Numbered from the stretch's first letter, positions 45,719-54,934 are shown. The stretch is DNA of 64,000 nt from Aliibacillus thermotolerans (GCF_027853235.1 NZ_WKJG01000050.1:102707-166706), one strand, 5' to 3'. Notes: generated by a model from the letters alone, not told the origin. Program-made: numbers and translations.

Positions 45719-47225
45719 GTTCTCTCTCCTCCTCTTTATTTCCAAACAGTACTTCTGCCGCTTCAATTGCAGTGAGTAACGCCATTGCTTTATTTTTCGT
45801 TTCTTCATATTCCTTTTCCGGAATAGAGTCTTTTACAATCCCTGCACCTGCTTGCACTTTCGCTCGGTCGTTTTCAATAACGACTGTTCGAATCGCAATA
45901 CAGGAGTCGATATTGCCGGCAAAATCAATGTAGCACACCGCTCCTGCATAAATGCCCCGTGGTTCTTTTTCCAATTGATTTAAAATCTCAAGTGCGCGCT
46001 CTTTTGGAGCACCGGAGACAGTCCCGGCCGGAAATGCCGAAGCAAGCGCTTCAATCGGTTGGACAGTCGCGGCTAGTTTACCGGTGACCTTGGAGATAAT
46101 ATGCATGACATGGGAAAATTTACCTATTTCAAATAACGTCGGTGTTTCAATCGTCCCTTTTTCCGCTACCTTCGCAATATCCTCTTTCGCCAAATCAACC
46201 AACATTTGGTGTTCAGCGATTTCCTTTTTATCTTGTAGCAAATCTTGTGCCAATTGCTGATCTTCTCGATCGCTTTTTCCTCGTTTTCTCGTTCCGGCAA
46301 TTGGGTGGATTTCCATTTGTCGATTCTTTACTTGAATGAGTCGTTCCGGGGAGCTTCCCACCACTTCCGTTTTCTCTAATTTTAAATAAAATAAATAAGG
46401 TGATGGATTAATCATGCGTAGTGCACGGTAAATATCAAAGCCACTCACGGTTATCTCTCGTTCAAAACGTTGGGAGAGAACAGCTTGATCAATCTCTCCT
46501 GTTTCAATATAAGATTGAATCGTCCTGACATCTTGCTCAAACTTTTCCTTTGAGTAATTCGAACAGACCTTCTTAAAATCCACTTCTTTTTGTAGCATCA
46601 TCGGTCGTGAGTAAGAATAATCTTGTTTGGATTCAATAATCTTATGCATATATTGATTTACTTTCGCTTGCGACTCTTTATAACGAACATTGCTTGCCGC
46701 CATTTCATTGGAATTGTAATGAATAAATGTGAGCTCTTTCGTCACATGATCAAAAGCAATTAACGTTTCGCAAAATAAGAGCGTCACTCGCTCTTTTTCA
46801 TTTTCATGGTAGGGAGAGGAAAGTTGTGATCGAAACTTCTCTACTGTATCGTAAGGAACGACTCCCACTGCTCCCCCTTTGAAAGGTAAGTCGACATGCG
46901 GATCTCCTGGTCGTAACCAATCCATGACCTTTTGGAAGATACCGGGGAGATGTCGGTCTTCAAGCAACACGTTTTGTGCTGCATCTAAAAACCGGTACGT
47001 CTTTCTTGTTTCGATTATCCGATAACGTGGCGATAAACCGATAAAAGAATATCTTGACCAAGGGGACGCTTCGTCTTTACTTTCTAATAAAAACACTGCT
47101 TCTCGTTCGAGCTTTCGAAACACTTCGATAGGGGTGATCGTGTCTATAAAAAACTGTTTCACATAAGGAATCATTCGAAATGTCTTTGTTTGATCGTCAA
47201 AGATAGGGAAGGTTGTTTCTGACAT
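45711..47225 (-). CDS. trpE: Anthranilate synthase component I
   Basis: A 504-residue chorismate-using enzyme. The tryptophan feedback site is visible as VFLLESKDEASPWSRYSFIG (near residue 45). The C-terminal catalytic part has NPSPYLFYL, SSPERLI, GTRKRGKSDRED and FPAGTVSGAPKERA. It works with a TrpG/PabA glutaminase encoded elsewhere. GAGGTGAG precedes the ATG and lies within a potential hairpin. The leader carries a TRAP target and a terminator. Confidence 0.97.
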   Translation of the reverse strand: MSETTFPIFDDQTKTFRMIPYVKQFFIDTITPIEVFRKLEREAVFLLESKDEASPWSRYSFIGLSPRYRIIETRKTYRFLDAAQNVLLEDRHLPGIFQKVMDWLRPGDPHVDLPFKGGAVGVVPYDTVEKFRSQLSSPYHENEKERVTLLFCETLIAFDHVTKELTFIHYNSNEMAASNVRYKESQAKVNQYMHKIIESKQDYSYSRPMMLQKEVDFKKVCSNYSKEKFEQDVRTIQSYIETGEIDQAVLSQRFEREITVSGFDIYRALRMINPSPYLFYLKLEKTEVVGSSPERLIQVKNRQMEIHPIAGTRKRGKSDREDQQLAQDLLQDKKEIAEHQMLVDLAKEDIAKVAEKGTIETPTLFEIGKFSHVMHIISKVTGKLAATVQPIEALASAFPAGTVSGAPKERALEILNQLEKEPRGIYAGAVCYIDFAGNIDSCIAIRTVVIENDRAKVQAGAGIVKDSIPEKEYEETKNKAMALLTAIEAAEVLFGNKEEEREHV

Positions 47226-47232
47226 ATACTCA

Positions 47233-47254
47233 CCTCTTTTTTCGCAAAGAGAGG
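47233..47254 (-). promoter_or_regulatory. Shine-Dalgarno-sequestering hairpin of trpE
   Basis: Minus strand CCTCT (47250-47254) can pair with AGAGG (47233-47237), which is part of the trpE ribosome site; adjoining UUU/AAA pairs extend it. The CU-rich tract 47246-47280 is also complementary to the GAG repeats upstream. Confidence 0.5.
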
Positions 47255-47300
47255 CAGAGAGGGAGGGATAGAGGAGATATCATTAAAATTTACGAAAGGA

Positions 47301-47336
47301 AATGAAAAACGCCTAAAACGAACAGTTTTAGGCGTT
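47301..47336 (-). terminator. trp operon attenuator terminator
   Basis: Perfect 12-bp stem AACGCCTAAAAC / GTTTTAGGCGTT with loop TGTTC, followed by TTTTTCATT on the minus strand, between the TRAP target and trpE. Confidence 0.9.
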
Positions 47337-47343
47337 GGATACA

Positions 47344-47405
47344 CTCGTTCACTCCGCTCTACTGTTCTCCACTCAACTCTACTCTCTACTAAACTCTCTC
47401 TACTC
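47344..47405 (-). promoter_or_regulatory. TRAP-binding site of the trp leader
   Basis: The minus strand contains about eleven GAG/UAG-type triplets, mostly 2 nt apart: GAG at 47403, 47398, 47394, UAG at 47389, GAG at 47382, 47377, 47372, 47367, one CAG at 47362, then GAG at 47357 and 47352 (lowest base given). This is the target of the 11-mer TRAP protein, encoded here by mtrB. A UUUAG within it could pair with the first terminator arm to form an antiterminator. Confidence 0.85.
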
Positions 47406-47450
47406 AAAAATTCATTTATTTTGAAACTATTCACTACTCTCATTACTTTT

Positions 47451-47480
47451 ATCTTAATCTATGATTGTTCTTTTTGTCAA
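47451..47480 (-). promoter_or_regulatory. trp operon promoter
   Basis: Minus strand TTGACA (47475-47480), 18-bp spacer, TAAGAT (47451-47456). The -35 overlaps the TGA stop of aroH. The expected leader is about 220 nt. Confidence 0.8.
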
Positions 47481-47848
47481 CTTTCATCTTTGACTAAATC
47501 TGGACGGAGTTTCGTTGCATCACGTAAGTAAACATGTTTTACTTCTTCTTGCCTCACATTTAATTCCGCTGACAACATAATACGGATACATTTTGGAAGG
47601 GCATTGGGTACCGGGATTTCTTGCGCGCACATGACAGGTACGTATTGCCATCCTTCGATGAAACGAGTTGCTTTAGCGGGGAACGCTGCATTAATATCGG
47701 GTGTCGTCGTAAACCAAATGTGCGCAACTTGTTCCGGTTGTAAATTATTTTTTGCAATCATTTCTTCTAATAGCCATTTTGTATGGGAGATAATGTCTTC
47801 TTCCTTATTCTCATCGATCGTAATAGCTCCCCGTACTCCTCGTATCAC
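47477..47848 (-). CDS. aroH: Chorismate mutase, AroH type
   Basis: A 123-residue trimeric chorismate mutase converting chorismate to prephenate for phenylalanine and tyrosine. MIRGVRGAITI with the conserved Arg residues and RFIEGWQYVPVMCAQEI are AroH signatures. The GTG start follows AAGGAGG and overlaps the aroB stop by 4 bp. Its stop codon lies inside the trp promoter. Confidence 0.95.
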   Translation of the reverse strand: MIRGVRGAITIDENKEEDIISHTKWLLEEMIAKNNLQPEQVAHIWFTTTPDINAAFPAKATRFIEGWQYVPVMCAQEIPVPNALPKCIRIMLSAELNVRQEEVKHVYLRDATKLRPDLVKDES

Positions 47849-48930
47849 GATGATGCCTCCTTTCTTTGTAAAAGCTGACGAACGATCGTTTCTTTTACTG
47901 TTTGTATCATTGGTTCCCCCGCCTTTTTTAACAAGACAAAAGTAAGGCCTTTCGATGTTCTTTTTTTATCAAGACGCATCGCTTCTATAAGTGCTTCCGG
48001 TTCGTATTGAAAAACGATGTCAACAGGATATCCAATCGCTTGAAACCATGCTTTTTCTTCTTCTATATCCCATGTAGACAGTTGTAACGTGTTACTAAGA
48101 CGCATCGCAAATAACATGCCACAAGCCACCGCTTCCCCGTGGGTAAGCTCGCCGTAGCCGGATACTTTTTCAAGGGCATGGCCAAGAGTGTGACCAAAGT
48201 TCAAAAAGGCGCGAATGCCGGCTTCTTTTTCATCTTTTTCAACGATTGTCGCTTTTATTTTCATCGAACGTCGAATCGATGAGCGAATGGAAGGTTTTTT
48301 GATGTCATCCAAAGTATTTACATGTTCTTTTAACCACGCTAAATAATTTGGATCTTGAATGTAGGCATGTTTCATCATTTCAGCAAAACCAGATAACCAT
48401 TCTTTGTCGGAAAGCGTCTGAAGCATGTCAATATCGTAAACGACCGCACTTGGCTGATGAAAAGCTCCAATTAAATTTTTTCCTAATGGATGATTAATGC
48501 CTGTCTTTCCACCGACGCTACTGTCTTGAGCAAGCAATGTCGTAGGTACTTGAATAAAGGGAATTCCACGCATATAAGTAGCAGCAGTAAACCCGGCAAT
48601 ATCTCCGATGACCCCACCACCGAGGGCAATAATGATGGAATTGCGATCTAATTCTTCTTCAATGCAAGTCGTTAATAAATCCCGATATACTTCTAAAGAT
48701 TTTGCTCTTTCCCCGTTTGGAACCGTTACGTGCGCTACCGGTAACAGTCGTGCTAACGATTTTTTCACTTCTTCCCCGTACAACGGGTACACTTTTGTGT
48801 CTGAAATAATGAGTGCTTTTTTTCTTCCTTCCAATATGGATCGGCAAAGTGTATCTAGCTGATGGCGCAATCCGTAGTCAATCAGTACGTCGTATTGATC
48901 GTTTGTCGTCGTGATCGTAAATTTTTCCAT
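47845..48930 (-). CDS. aroB: 3-dehydroquinate synthase
   Basis: A 361-residue NAD- and metal-dependent enzyme of the shikimate pathway. ALGGGVIGDIAGFTAATYMRG, FIQVPTTLLAQDSSVGGKTGIN and the zinc ligands in FGHTLGHALE are present. The ATG at 48930 shares a base with the aroC stop (TAATG); no strong ribosome site precedes it, so translation is probably coupled to aroC. Confidence 0.96.
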   Translation of the reverse strand: MEKFTITTTNDQYDVLIDYGLRHQLDTLCRSILEGRKKALIISDTKVYPLYGEEVKKSLARLLPVAHVTVPNGERAKSLEVYRDLLTTCIEEELDRNSIIIALGGGVIGDIAGFTAATYMRGIPFIQVPTTLLAQDSSVGGKTGINHPLGKNLIGAFHQPSAVVYDIDMLQTLSDKEWLSGFAEMMKHAYIQDPNYLAWLKEHVNTLDDIKKPSIRSSIRRSMKIKATIVEKDEKEAGIRAFLNFGHTLGHALEKVSGYGELTHGEAVACGMLFAMRLSNTLQLSTWDIEEEKAWFQAIGYPVDIVFQYEPEALIEAMRLDKKRTSKGLTFVLLKKAGEPMIQTVKETIVRQLLQRKEASS

Positions 48931-50102
48931 TAAAATTCCCGCGCCCATGTACGATGGTTTTCGATGCTTTCTTTTAAAGCGTCGATTCGGTCTGCATGAA
49001 ACATTTCCACAAGCGCTTTTGCTACTTCAAAAGCAATGACGTTTTCCATGACGACGGATGCGGCAGGCACGGCACAACTGTCTGACCGTTCAATGCTTGC
49101 TTGAAACGGTTCTTTTGTATCAATATCTACACTTTGCAGCGGTTTATATAAAGTCGGAATAGGCTTCATCACACCTTGAATCACTAAAGGCATTCCGTTT
49201 GTCATCCCGCCTTCAAATCCTCCAAGATTATTGGTGCGACGATAATACCCTTTTTCCTCGTCCCATAAAATTTCATCATGTACTTCACTACCAGGACGAC
49301 GGGCAGCTTCAAAGCCGATGCCAATTTCCACTCCTTTAAAAGCGTTAATACTCACAACCGCACCGGCAATTTTACTATCTAACTTGCGATCGTAATGAAC
49401 GTGGCTACCGACACCGACTGGCATCCCAGTCACCACCGTTTGCACGACCCCACCGATAGAGTCCCCTTCTTTTTTGGCCTGATCAATCGCTTCCATCATC
49501 TTCCGTTCTGCCTCTTTATCTAAACAACGTACAGGTGAAGCTTCCGATTTTTCTTGTAATTCATAAATATCTTTATATGAAATGTCTTTCGCTTTTACTC
49601 CGCCAATTTCCAGTACGTGTCCTGCCACTTCTATCCCAAGTGTCTTTAATAATTTTTTGGCAACTGCTCCTGCGCATACCCGTGCTGTCGTCTCACGGGC
49701 GGAGGAACGTTCTAAAACGTTTCGCATATCTCTATGACCATATTTAATACCACCATTTAAATCTGCATGTCCAGGGCGAGGGTGGGTTACTTTTCTTCGT
49801 ACTTGTTGCTCTTCTTCTTCACTTAACGGTTCCACTCCCATCACATCGGTCCAACTTTTGAAATCATCGTTTTTGACGACAAGCGCAATTGGGGCACCTG
49901 TCGTTTTCCCATGTCGAACACCACTTACGATTTCTACAAGATCCTTTTCTATTTGCATGCGGCGTCCCCGTCCATAACCGCCTTGTCTTCGCTTTAATTC
50001 ACGGTTAATATCTTCTTTCAACAGTTCCATATGAGCGGGAACCCCTTCAATAATTGTTGTTTGTTGAGGGCCGTGAGATTCGCCCGCTGTTAAATATCTC
50101 AT
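48930..50102 (-). CDS. aroC: Chorismate synthase
   Basis: A 390-residue FMN-dependent enzyme making chorismate, named aroF in B. subtilis. [13 protein letters not shown] at the N-terminus, [17 protein letters not shown] and [11 protein letters not shown] are conserved. ATG at 50102 follows AGAGGAGTGG; the upstream in-frame extension lacks support. It is the first gene of the aro-trp supra-operon, with a probable extended -10 promoter. Confidence 0.96.
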   Translation of the reverse strand: MRYLTAGESHGPQQTTIIEGVPAHMELLKEDINRELKRRQGGYGRGRRMQIEKDLVEIVSGVRHGKTTGAPIALVVKNDDFKSWTDVMGVEPLSEEEEQQVRRKVTHPRPGHADLNGGIKYGHRDMRNVLERSSARETTARVCAGAVAKKLLKTLGIEVAGHVLEIGGVKAKDISYKDIYELQEKSEASPVRCLDKEAERKMMEAIDQAKKEGDSIGGVVQTVVTGMPVGVGSHVHYDRKLDSKIAGAVVSINAFKGVEIGIGFEAARRPGSEVHDEILWDEEKGYYRRTNNLGGFEGGMTNGMPLVIQGVMKPIPTLYKPLQSVDIDTKEPFQASIERSDSCAVPAASVVMENVIAFEVAKALVEMFHADRIDALKESIENHRTWAREF

Positions 50103-50153
50103 TTGTTCCACTCCTCTTTCCATCCGTTTCTCTTTAGTGCTTTTATGCATTAA

Positions 50154-50159
50154 ATGATA
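50154..50159 (-). promoter_or_regulatory. Extended -10 promoter of aroC
   Basis: Minus strand TGTTATCAT about 50 nt upstream of aroC; no clear -35. Confidence 0.4.
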
Positions 50160-50197
50160 ACATATTTTCCGATGTTGTGGGACGTTCCGGTTGATTT

Positions 50198-51010
50198 TTA
50201 TCTATGGGATACTTCCTTTACTTTACGATAAAAAAACGTCTCCTCCGGTTCAAAACCGTATTTCTTCGGATAAAAAATTTGTTCTGTACTACCAACAAAC
50301 AATACTCCACCCATTTTTAATGATTGGTTAAACTTAAAGTAAATATCATGTTTCGCTTCTTCCGTAAAATAAATGAGCACATTTCGACAAACAATAAGAT
50401 CGAAATCCGTATCATATGTATCTGTCAATAAATCATGTTTTCGAAATGTGATATGTTTTTTTAACTTATCTTTGATACGATAGCCAGGACGATCTTCATT
50501 AAAAAACAGATTGATCTGTTCTTTTGATAACTCTTTTAATGAACGGTCAGTGTATATCCCTGCTTTTGCTCGCGCAAGGATCGCTTCATCAATGTCTGTA
50601 GCCAAAATGGAATATCGCCGCGTCTTTTTTAAATGCTCTTCTAAAATCATTGCAATCGTATACGGTTCCTCACCGGAAGAACAAGCGGCAGACCACGCTT
50701 TAAAGGTGGATCGATTCGCTTCGTCCAATCGTGGTAAGATGTTTTGTTCTAACACTTGCCATCTTTTTGGGTTGCGGTAAAATTCTGATACATTAATCGT
50801 CATTCGTTCCAGAAACTCGCTTAATACTTTTTCATCTTTATTAATGCCTCGTTCAAAAAAATCTTGAAAACTGGTATATGCTTTTTTTTCATAGAAAGAA
50901 CGTAAACGTCGTTTCATTTGGGCTTCTTTATATAAAGATAAGTCAATGCCTGTTTTTTTCTTGACGCGTTCAATAAACCATTGATAATCATCCATCACTT
51001 TCATTCCCAT
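50198..51010 (-). CDS. cheR: Chemotaxis protein methyltransferase CheR
   Basis: A 270-residue SAM-dependent glutamate methyltransferase for chemoreceptors. The N-terminal helical domain ([34 protein letters not shown]) is followed by the SAM domain with [34 protein letters not shown] and [12 protein letters not shown]. The gene order ndk-cheR-aroC is as in B. subtilis and indicates a motile organism. GGAGGGGAGTGA precedes the ATG. Confidence 0.95.
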   Translation of the reverse strand: MGMKVMDDYQWFIERVKKKTGIDLSLYKEAQMKRRLRSFYEKKAYTSFQDFFERGINKDEKVLSEFLERMTINVSEFYRNPKRWQVLEQNILPRLDEANRSTFKAWSAACSSGEEPYTIAMILEEHLKKTRRYSILATDIDEAILARAKAGIYTDRSLKELSKEQINLFFNEDRPGYRIKDKLKKHITFRKHDLLTDTYDTDFDLIVCRNVLIYFTEEAKHDIYFKFNQSLKMGGVLFVGSTEQIFYPKKYGFEPEETFFYRKVKEVSHR

Positions 51011-51057
51011 TCACTCCCCTCCCCGCCCTTTTTTAAAAACAGATCGTATACGATATG

Positions 51058-51089
51058 AAAAACGCCTTCCGCACGAAGGCAAAAGGCGC
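51058..51089 (-). terminator. Intrinsic terminator of ndk
   Basis: Minus strand CGCCTT ... AAGGCG (with inner CCTTC/GGAAGG alternatives) followed by TTTTT, just after the ndk stop. Confidence 0.7.
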
Positions 51090-51097
51090 TTCACTTA

Positions 51098-51541
51098 TTA
51101 TATCCATTCAGAGATTGTTTTGTTGTAATCAATGAGCTCGTCTTCTTTAAAAAACAATCCGATTTCTCGTTTTGCGCTTTCCTCGGAATCGGACCCGTGA
51201 ATGACATTCATTCCAACTTGAACACCATAATCCCCGCGAATCGTTCCTGGTGCAGCTTCTTGCGGGTTGGTCGCTCCCATCATTTGACGAGCAGTGAGAA
51301 TGACTCCTTCTCCTTCCCACACCATCGCAAATACCGGACCGGATGTAATGAATGAAACAAGTTCACCAAAAAACGGCTTGTCTTTATGTTCTCCATAATG
51401 TTCTTCAGCCAATTCTTTTGAGATGGACATTAATTTTCCACCGACAAGCTTATACCCTTTTTGTTCAAACCGTTGCACGATTTCACCAATTAAATTTCGT
51501 TGTACACCGTCAGGCTTCACCATAATAAAAGTTCTTTCCAT
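51098..51541 (-). CDS. ndk: Nucleoside diphosphate kinase
   Basis: A 147-residue enzyme that equilibrates NTP and NDP pools. [20 protein letters not shown] and the phosphorylated His115 in MNVIHGSDS are diagnostic. AAGAAGGGATAG precedes the ATG. It has its own promoter in the gap after hepT and a terminator before cheR. Confidence 0.97.
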   Translation of the reverse strand: MERTFIMVKPDGVQRNLIGEIVQRFEQKGYKLVGGKLMSISKELAEEHYGEHKDKPFFGELVSFITSGPVFAMVWEGEGVILTARQMMGATNPQEAAPGTIRGDYGVQVGMNVIHGSDSEESAKREIGLFFKEDELIDYNKTISEWI

Positions 51542-51589
51542 TGCTATCCCTTCTTCCTATGTAACTTTTTCTCATGTAAAACCGCTCAC

Positions 51590-51618
51590 ATTATAACAAA
51601 CTGCATTTCCCTTCGCAA
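51590..51618 (-). promoter_or_regulatory. Promoter of ndk
   Basis: Minus strand TTGCGA (51613-51618), 17-bp spacer, TATAAT (51590-51595), with an extended TG-T. Confidence 0.65.
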
Positions 51619-51628
51619 TATCCAGTCA

Positions 51629-52597
51629 TTAATACGTGCGTTTCCCAATGTAAGAAGCAATCGTCACAAGGGATTTTTTTGCGCTGCGATTTGGTAGACC
51701 ATCCAAAGAGTCATATGCTTTATCCAAATATTTTTTGCTTAATTTCTTAGCATATTCAATGCCGCCTGATGTTTTCACTTTTTCAATAATCGCACGGACA
51801 GAGACAACTTCATCCCCATTTGCTAAACGAATGACTTCTTTTTTTAATTCGTCGTCTTTTTGCATCGCATATAATGCGGGCAAAGTAATATTGCCTTGTA
51901 GCAAATCACTTCCGGCAGGTTTTCCAAGCTCTTCTTCGGTGCCGATAAAATCCAACACATCGTCCATGATTTGAAAAGACATACCGACATTGTAACCATA
52001 ATAGTAGAGCTGTCGTTGAATCGAGGGAGGTACATCAGCACTAAGGGCTCCTAACTGGCAACTTACTGCGATTAAAAGAGCAGTTTTTCTTTTAATTCGC
52101 CTTAAATAAGTTTTTAAATGTTGTTGCCAATTAAATTGATCACGGATTTGTTCAATTTCTCCAACACACATATCAATCATTGCTTTCGACAAAATCTGAT
52201 GAACTTCTCCATTTTGTAAAAAGGACGCTTTCTCCACTGCTCGAGCAAATAAAAAATCTCCTGTATACATTGCGACACGATTATCCCATTTTGCTTTAAT
52301 CGTCTGTCTCCCCCGTCGTAATTCCGCATCATCAATTACATCATCGTGTACGAGAGAACCCATATGTATCATCTCTAAGGCGCTTGCAATATGTTTGACT
52401 TTTTCAATATCATAGGCACCAAATTTTGCGCAAAGAAGGACAAAAATGGGACGAATTCGTTTTCCGCCTGCTTGTAACAAATGTAAGGCTGCCTTATTTA
52501 ACACCGGCTGTTCTGTTGCTACCGATTTTTCTAATTCATGTTCTATTTTTTCTATATCTGATTTTAACACCAGATAGAAGTCCGGTAATCTCATCAT
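51629..52597 (-). CDS. hepT: Heptaprenyl diphosphate synthase component II
   Basis: A 322-residue trans-prenyltransferase catalytic subunit that makes the menaquinone side chain with HepS. First Asp-rich motif LVHDDVIDDAELRRG, second QIMDDVLDF, and GGKRIRP for isopentenyl diphosphate are present. The start lies at tandem ATGs (52597/52594) after AAGGTGA, just past the mqnA stop. It is separated from hepS by menG and three mqn-type genes. Confidence 0.94.
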   Translation of the reverse strand: MMRLPDFYLVLKSDIEKIEHELEKSVATEQPVLNKAALHLLQAGGKRIRPIFVLLCAKFGAYDIEKVKHIASALEMIHMGSLVHDDVIDDAELRRGRQTIKAKWDNRVAMYTGDFLFARAVEKASFLQNGEVHQILSKAMIDMCVGEIEQIRDQFNWQQHLKTYLRRIKRKTALLIAVSCQLGALSADVPPSIQRQLYYYGYNVGMSFQIMDDVLDFIGTEEELGKPAGSDLLQGNITLPALYAMQKDDELKKEVIRLANGDEVVSVRAIIEKVKTSGGIEYAKKLSKKYLDKAYDSLDGLPNRSAKKSLVTIASYIGKRTY

Positions 52598-52605
52598 TTT
52601 CACCT

Positions 52606-53472
52606 TCAAAGTAAATCCCGCACCTCATTTCCAGTCATCCACATTTCAATGTCAGTGACGGGACGTTCAAAGTAGCCATGTTCATAGGCGAGTTTGTAAT
52701 AATAAAGCAGTCCTTCTTTTTCTTTTTCATCAAATTGATAATGTAAGTTTCGAAAATAGGCGCGCCAAAAAGCTTCCGTACCGCCGTGCCGTTGTTGGAT
52801 ATACGTGATCATATCATTGAAACGAGGACCTAATGCCTTTTTTTTACTTTCGATAAATTGTTTATACAACATGTGTACCATATCTTTTTTTTCTTCTGCT
52901 GCTTCTTTTCTTACCGCAAACACAGCATATGTCATCGGGAAACCGGTATATTCATACCAAAGCTGTCCTAAATCATAGTAATATACACCGAGCTTTTCCC
53001 GCTTCCAGAATGTTCTGATGGCATCATCTCCGATCAATAAGAACGCATCAAAAGACGCATTCATTTTTTCCGCATCTGGAGTGACGGTCGTGAAAGTGAT
53101 ATTCGTGAAATGTAGAAATTCTTTTAAAATCACCTTTAGCAAATGTACCGAAGTGGCACTGGCTGACGTTAATGCAATATTTTTTCCTTCCAGCGATTCT
53201 AATGGATACTTTGAAAATAGAAAAATAGAACCAACAGGACCGTATGCAGTGACGGAAAGATGAGGCATCAAAACATACTTTCCTTTTTCTTTTCCGTATG
53301 CGAAAGAAGAAATGCCACCAACGTCTACTTCCCCTTGTTTCATCGCTGCATTTAATCCAGCTGGTACTTTCGGAACGAAACGACATCCGTTCTTTTCTAA
53401 TTCTTCTCGATTTAAGCAATAAAAAGGAGGAACGATGTTCGTATATGCAATTTCTCCAATGACTAAACTCAT
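52606..53472 (-). CDS. mqnA: Chorismate dehydratase (futalosine-pathway menaquinone synthesis)
   Basis: A 288-residue periplasmic-binding-fold enzyme turning chorismate into 3-enolpyruvylbenzoate, the first step of the futalosine route. IGEIAYTNIVPPFYCL, GLNAAMKQGEVDVGGISSFAYG and LTSASATSVHLLKVIL identify the MqnA/MqnD family; position and N-terminus favour MqnA. ATG at 53472 follows GGGGGGAAGAAGC and overlaps the ubiX-like stop by 4 bp. B. subtilis uses the classical men pathway and lacks this gene here. Confidence 0.85.
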   Translation of the reverse strand: MSLVIGEIAYTNIVPPFYCLNREELEKNGCRFVPKVPAGLNAAMKQGEVDVGGISSFAYGKEKGKYVLMPHLSVTAYGPVGSIFLFSKYPLESLEGKNIALTSASATSVHLLKVILKEFLHFTNITFTTVTPDAEKMNASFDAFLLIGDDAIRTFWKREKLGVYYYDLGQLWYEYTGFPMTYAVFAVRKEAAEEKKDMVHMLYKQFIESKKKALGPRFNDMITYIQQRHGGTEAFWRAYFRNLHYQFDEKEKEGLLYYYKLAYEHGYFERPVTDIEMWMTGNEVRDLL

Positions 53473-54077
53473 GCTTCTTCCCCCCATCTTCGAAAAAGCG
53501 AATGTTCTATCCCTAATGCATCAAGTACTTTTCCAACAACAAAATCAATTAAATCTTCCTTCGTTTCCGGTAAATGATAAAAACCAGGCATCGCTGGTAC
53601 AATTTGAGCGCCATTTCGCTCTGCTTTTAACATATTTTCTAAATGTCCCCCGTGAAGAGGTGTCTCTCTTGGCACGAGAATTAAGTCTCTTTTTTCTTTC
53701 AGTTGTACATCTGCAGCCCGCTCTAATAAATTGCCAGAGTTGCCATTGGCAATTTTAGACAATGTTCCCATCGAACACGGAATGACAACCATGGCATCCA
53801 TTTGGTAAGAGCCGCTGGCGACAGGGGCTTGAAAGTCCTGTAAATCATGGACGTCAATGGAAACGTCAGGAGAAGAGAGAGAAAATAAGTCTTCCAAACA
53901 TTGGTTGCGATCCTTTATATCAAGTAACAATTCATCTCGAAATACTTGCCAAGACGCTTCACTCATTAATAAATGGATATGATGCCCCCCCTGGGTTAGT
54001 TCTTGAACTAAACGGACCGCATACACTGCTCCGCTTGCTCCCGTAATTGCCACTGTAAAAATCTTACGCTTCGTCAT
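53469..54077 (-). CDS. ubiX: UbiX-like flavin prenyltransferase
   Basis: A 202-residue flavin prenyltransferase supplying prenyl-FMN to a UbiD-type decarboxylase. AITGASGAVYAVRLVQEL, CSMGTLSKIANGNSGNLLERAADV, VPRETPLHGGHLENM and PAMPGFYHLP are UbiX signatures. It overlaps the UbiA-like gene and mqnA by 4 bp each. In the late futalosine route such an enzyme supports decarboxylation of the prenylated naphthoate; a UbiD partner is not in the window. Confidence 0.9.
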   Translation of the reverse strand: MTKRKIFTVAITGASGAVYAVRLVQELTQGGHHIHLLMSEASWQVFRDELLLDIKDRNQCLEDLFSLSSPDVSIDVHDLQDFQAPVASGSYQMDAMVVIPCSMGTLSKIANGNSGNLLERAADVQLKEKRDLILVPRETPLHGGHLENMLKAERNGAQIVPAMPGFYHLPETKEDLIDFVVGKVLDALGIEHSLFRRWGEEA

Positions 54078-54934
54078 AACACCATATCTCCAATCGTAAA
54101 AAGAAAAATGACGACACTAATAATTCCATTCATTGGAAAGAATGCTACTTGGACTTTCGACAAATCGTCTGGTTTGACAAGGGAATGCTCATAAACCATC
54201 ACTATTCCAACGATAAAGACTCCGGCCAAATAAAGGTAAGACAAAGGCGAGACAAAGTAAAGAATGAAAAGTGCCGCAAAACTAATAAGATGAAATGACC
54301 GCGCAATCAATAATGAATGCTTAATACCAAATCGTGCCGGAATGGAATATAACCCTACTTCTCGGTCATAATCAGCGTCTTGCGTTGCATAAATAATGTC
54401 AAATCCAGCAATCCAAAAAGCAACGGCGATATACAAGAGAAATGCTTCCGGATTCAAAGTTCCTGTCGTTCCAACCCAGCCACCTAAAGGCGCAATGGCT
54501 ATCGTACAGCCTAAAAAGACATGACAGAGCCAAGTAAAACGTTTTGTATAGGAATAGGCCGTCAAAAAAAAGACAGCGATTGGTAACAAATATACTGCGA
54601 GCATGTTTAATTGATAGGCTGAAAAGAAGAGTAGAACGAAAGACAGTACGATAAACCAAATGCTTTCTTTCATGGAAATCTTTCCAGCGGGAATCGCTCG
54701 TTCTGCTGTGCGAGGATTTGCTTTATCTATTTTCGCATCAATCACTCGGTTTAACGTCATGGCAGCACTTCTTGCACCGACCATCGCCAACGTAATCCAT
54801 ATCCACTCCCATAACGTCGGCCACGTTCCTTCGACCATCAAACTTCCTAGAATTGCACCTAAAAATGCAAAAGGTAAGGCAAAAATTGTATGTTCAAATT
54901 TAATCATTTCCAAAATGATTTTCAGCTTTTTCAT
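54074..54934 (-). CDS. UbiA-family prenyltransferase (MqnP-like)
   Basis: A 286-residue integral membrane prenyltransferase with eight or nine helices. The two Asp-rich motifs are NRVIDAKIDKANPRTAERAIPAG and YATQDADYDREVGLYSIPAR. It resembles 4-hydroxybenzoate polyprenyltransferases; with mqnA and ubiX alongside, the substrate is more likely 1,4-dihydroxy-6-naphthoate. It overlaps menG by 4 bp (ATGA). Confidence 0.88.
   Translation of the reverse strand: MKKLKIILEMIKFEHTIFALPFAFLGAILGSLMVEGTWPTLWEWIWITLAMVGARSAAMTLNRVIDAKIDKANPRTAERAIPAGKISMKESIWFIVLSFVLLFFSAYQLNMLAVYLLPIAVFFLTAYSYTKRFTWLCHVFLGCTIAIAPLGGWVGTTGTLNPEAFLLYIAVAFWIAGFDIIYATQDADYDREVGLYSIPARFGIKHSLLIARSFHLISFAALFILYFVSPLSYLYLAGVFIVGIVMVYEHSLVKPDDLSKVQVAFFPMNGIISVVIFLFTIGDMVL

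Noticed and set aside
47171..47443. 90-codon minus-strand ORF across the trp leader
   Set aside because: It is in another frame over the TRAP repeats and overlaps the trpE start; the GAG repeats and terminator explain the sequence.
54399..54659. 86-codon minus-strand ORF inside the UbiA-like gene
   Set aside because: It is the same strand but a different frame, fully inside a convincing membrane prenyltransferase.
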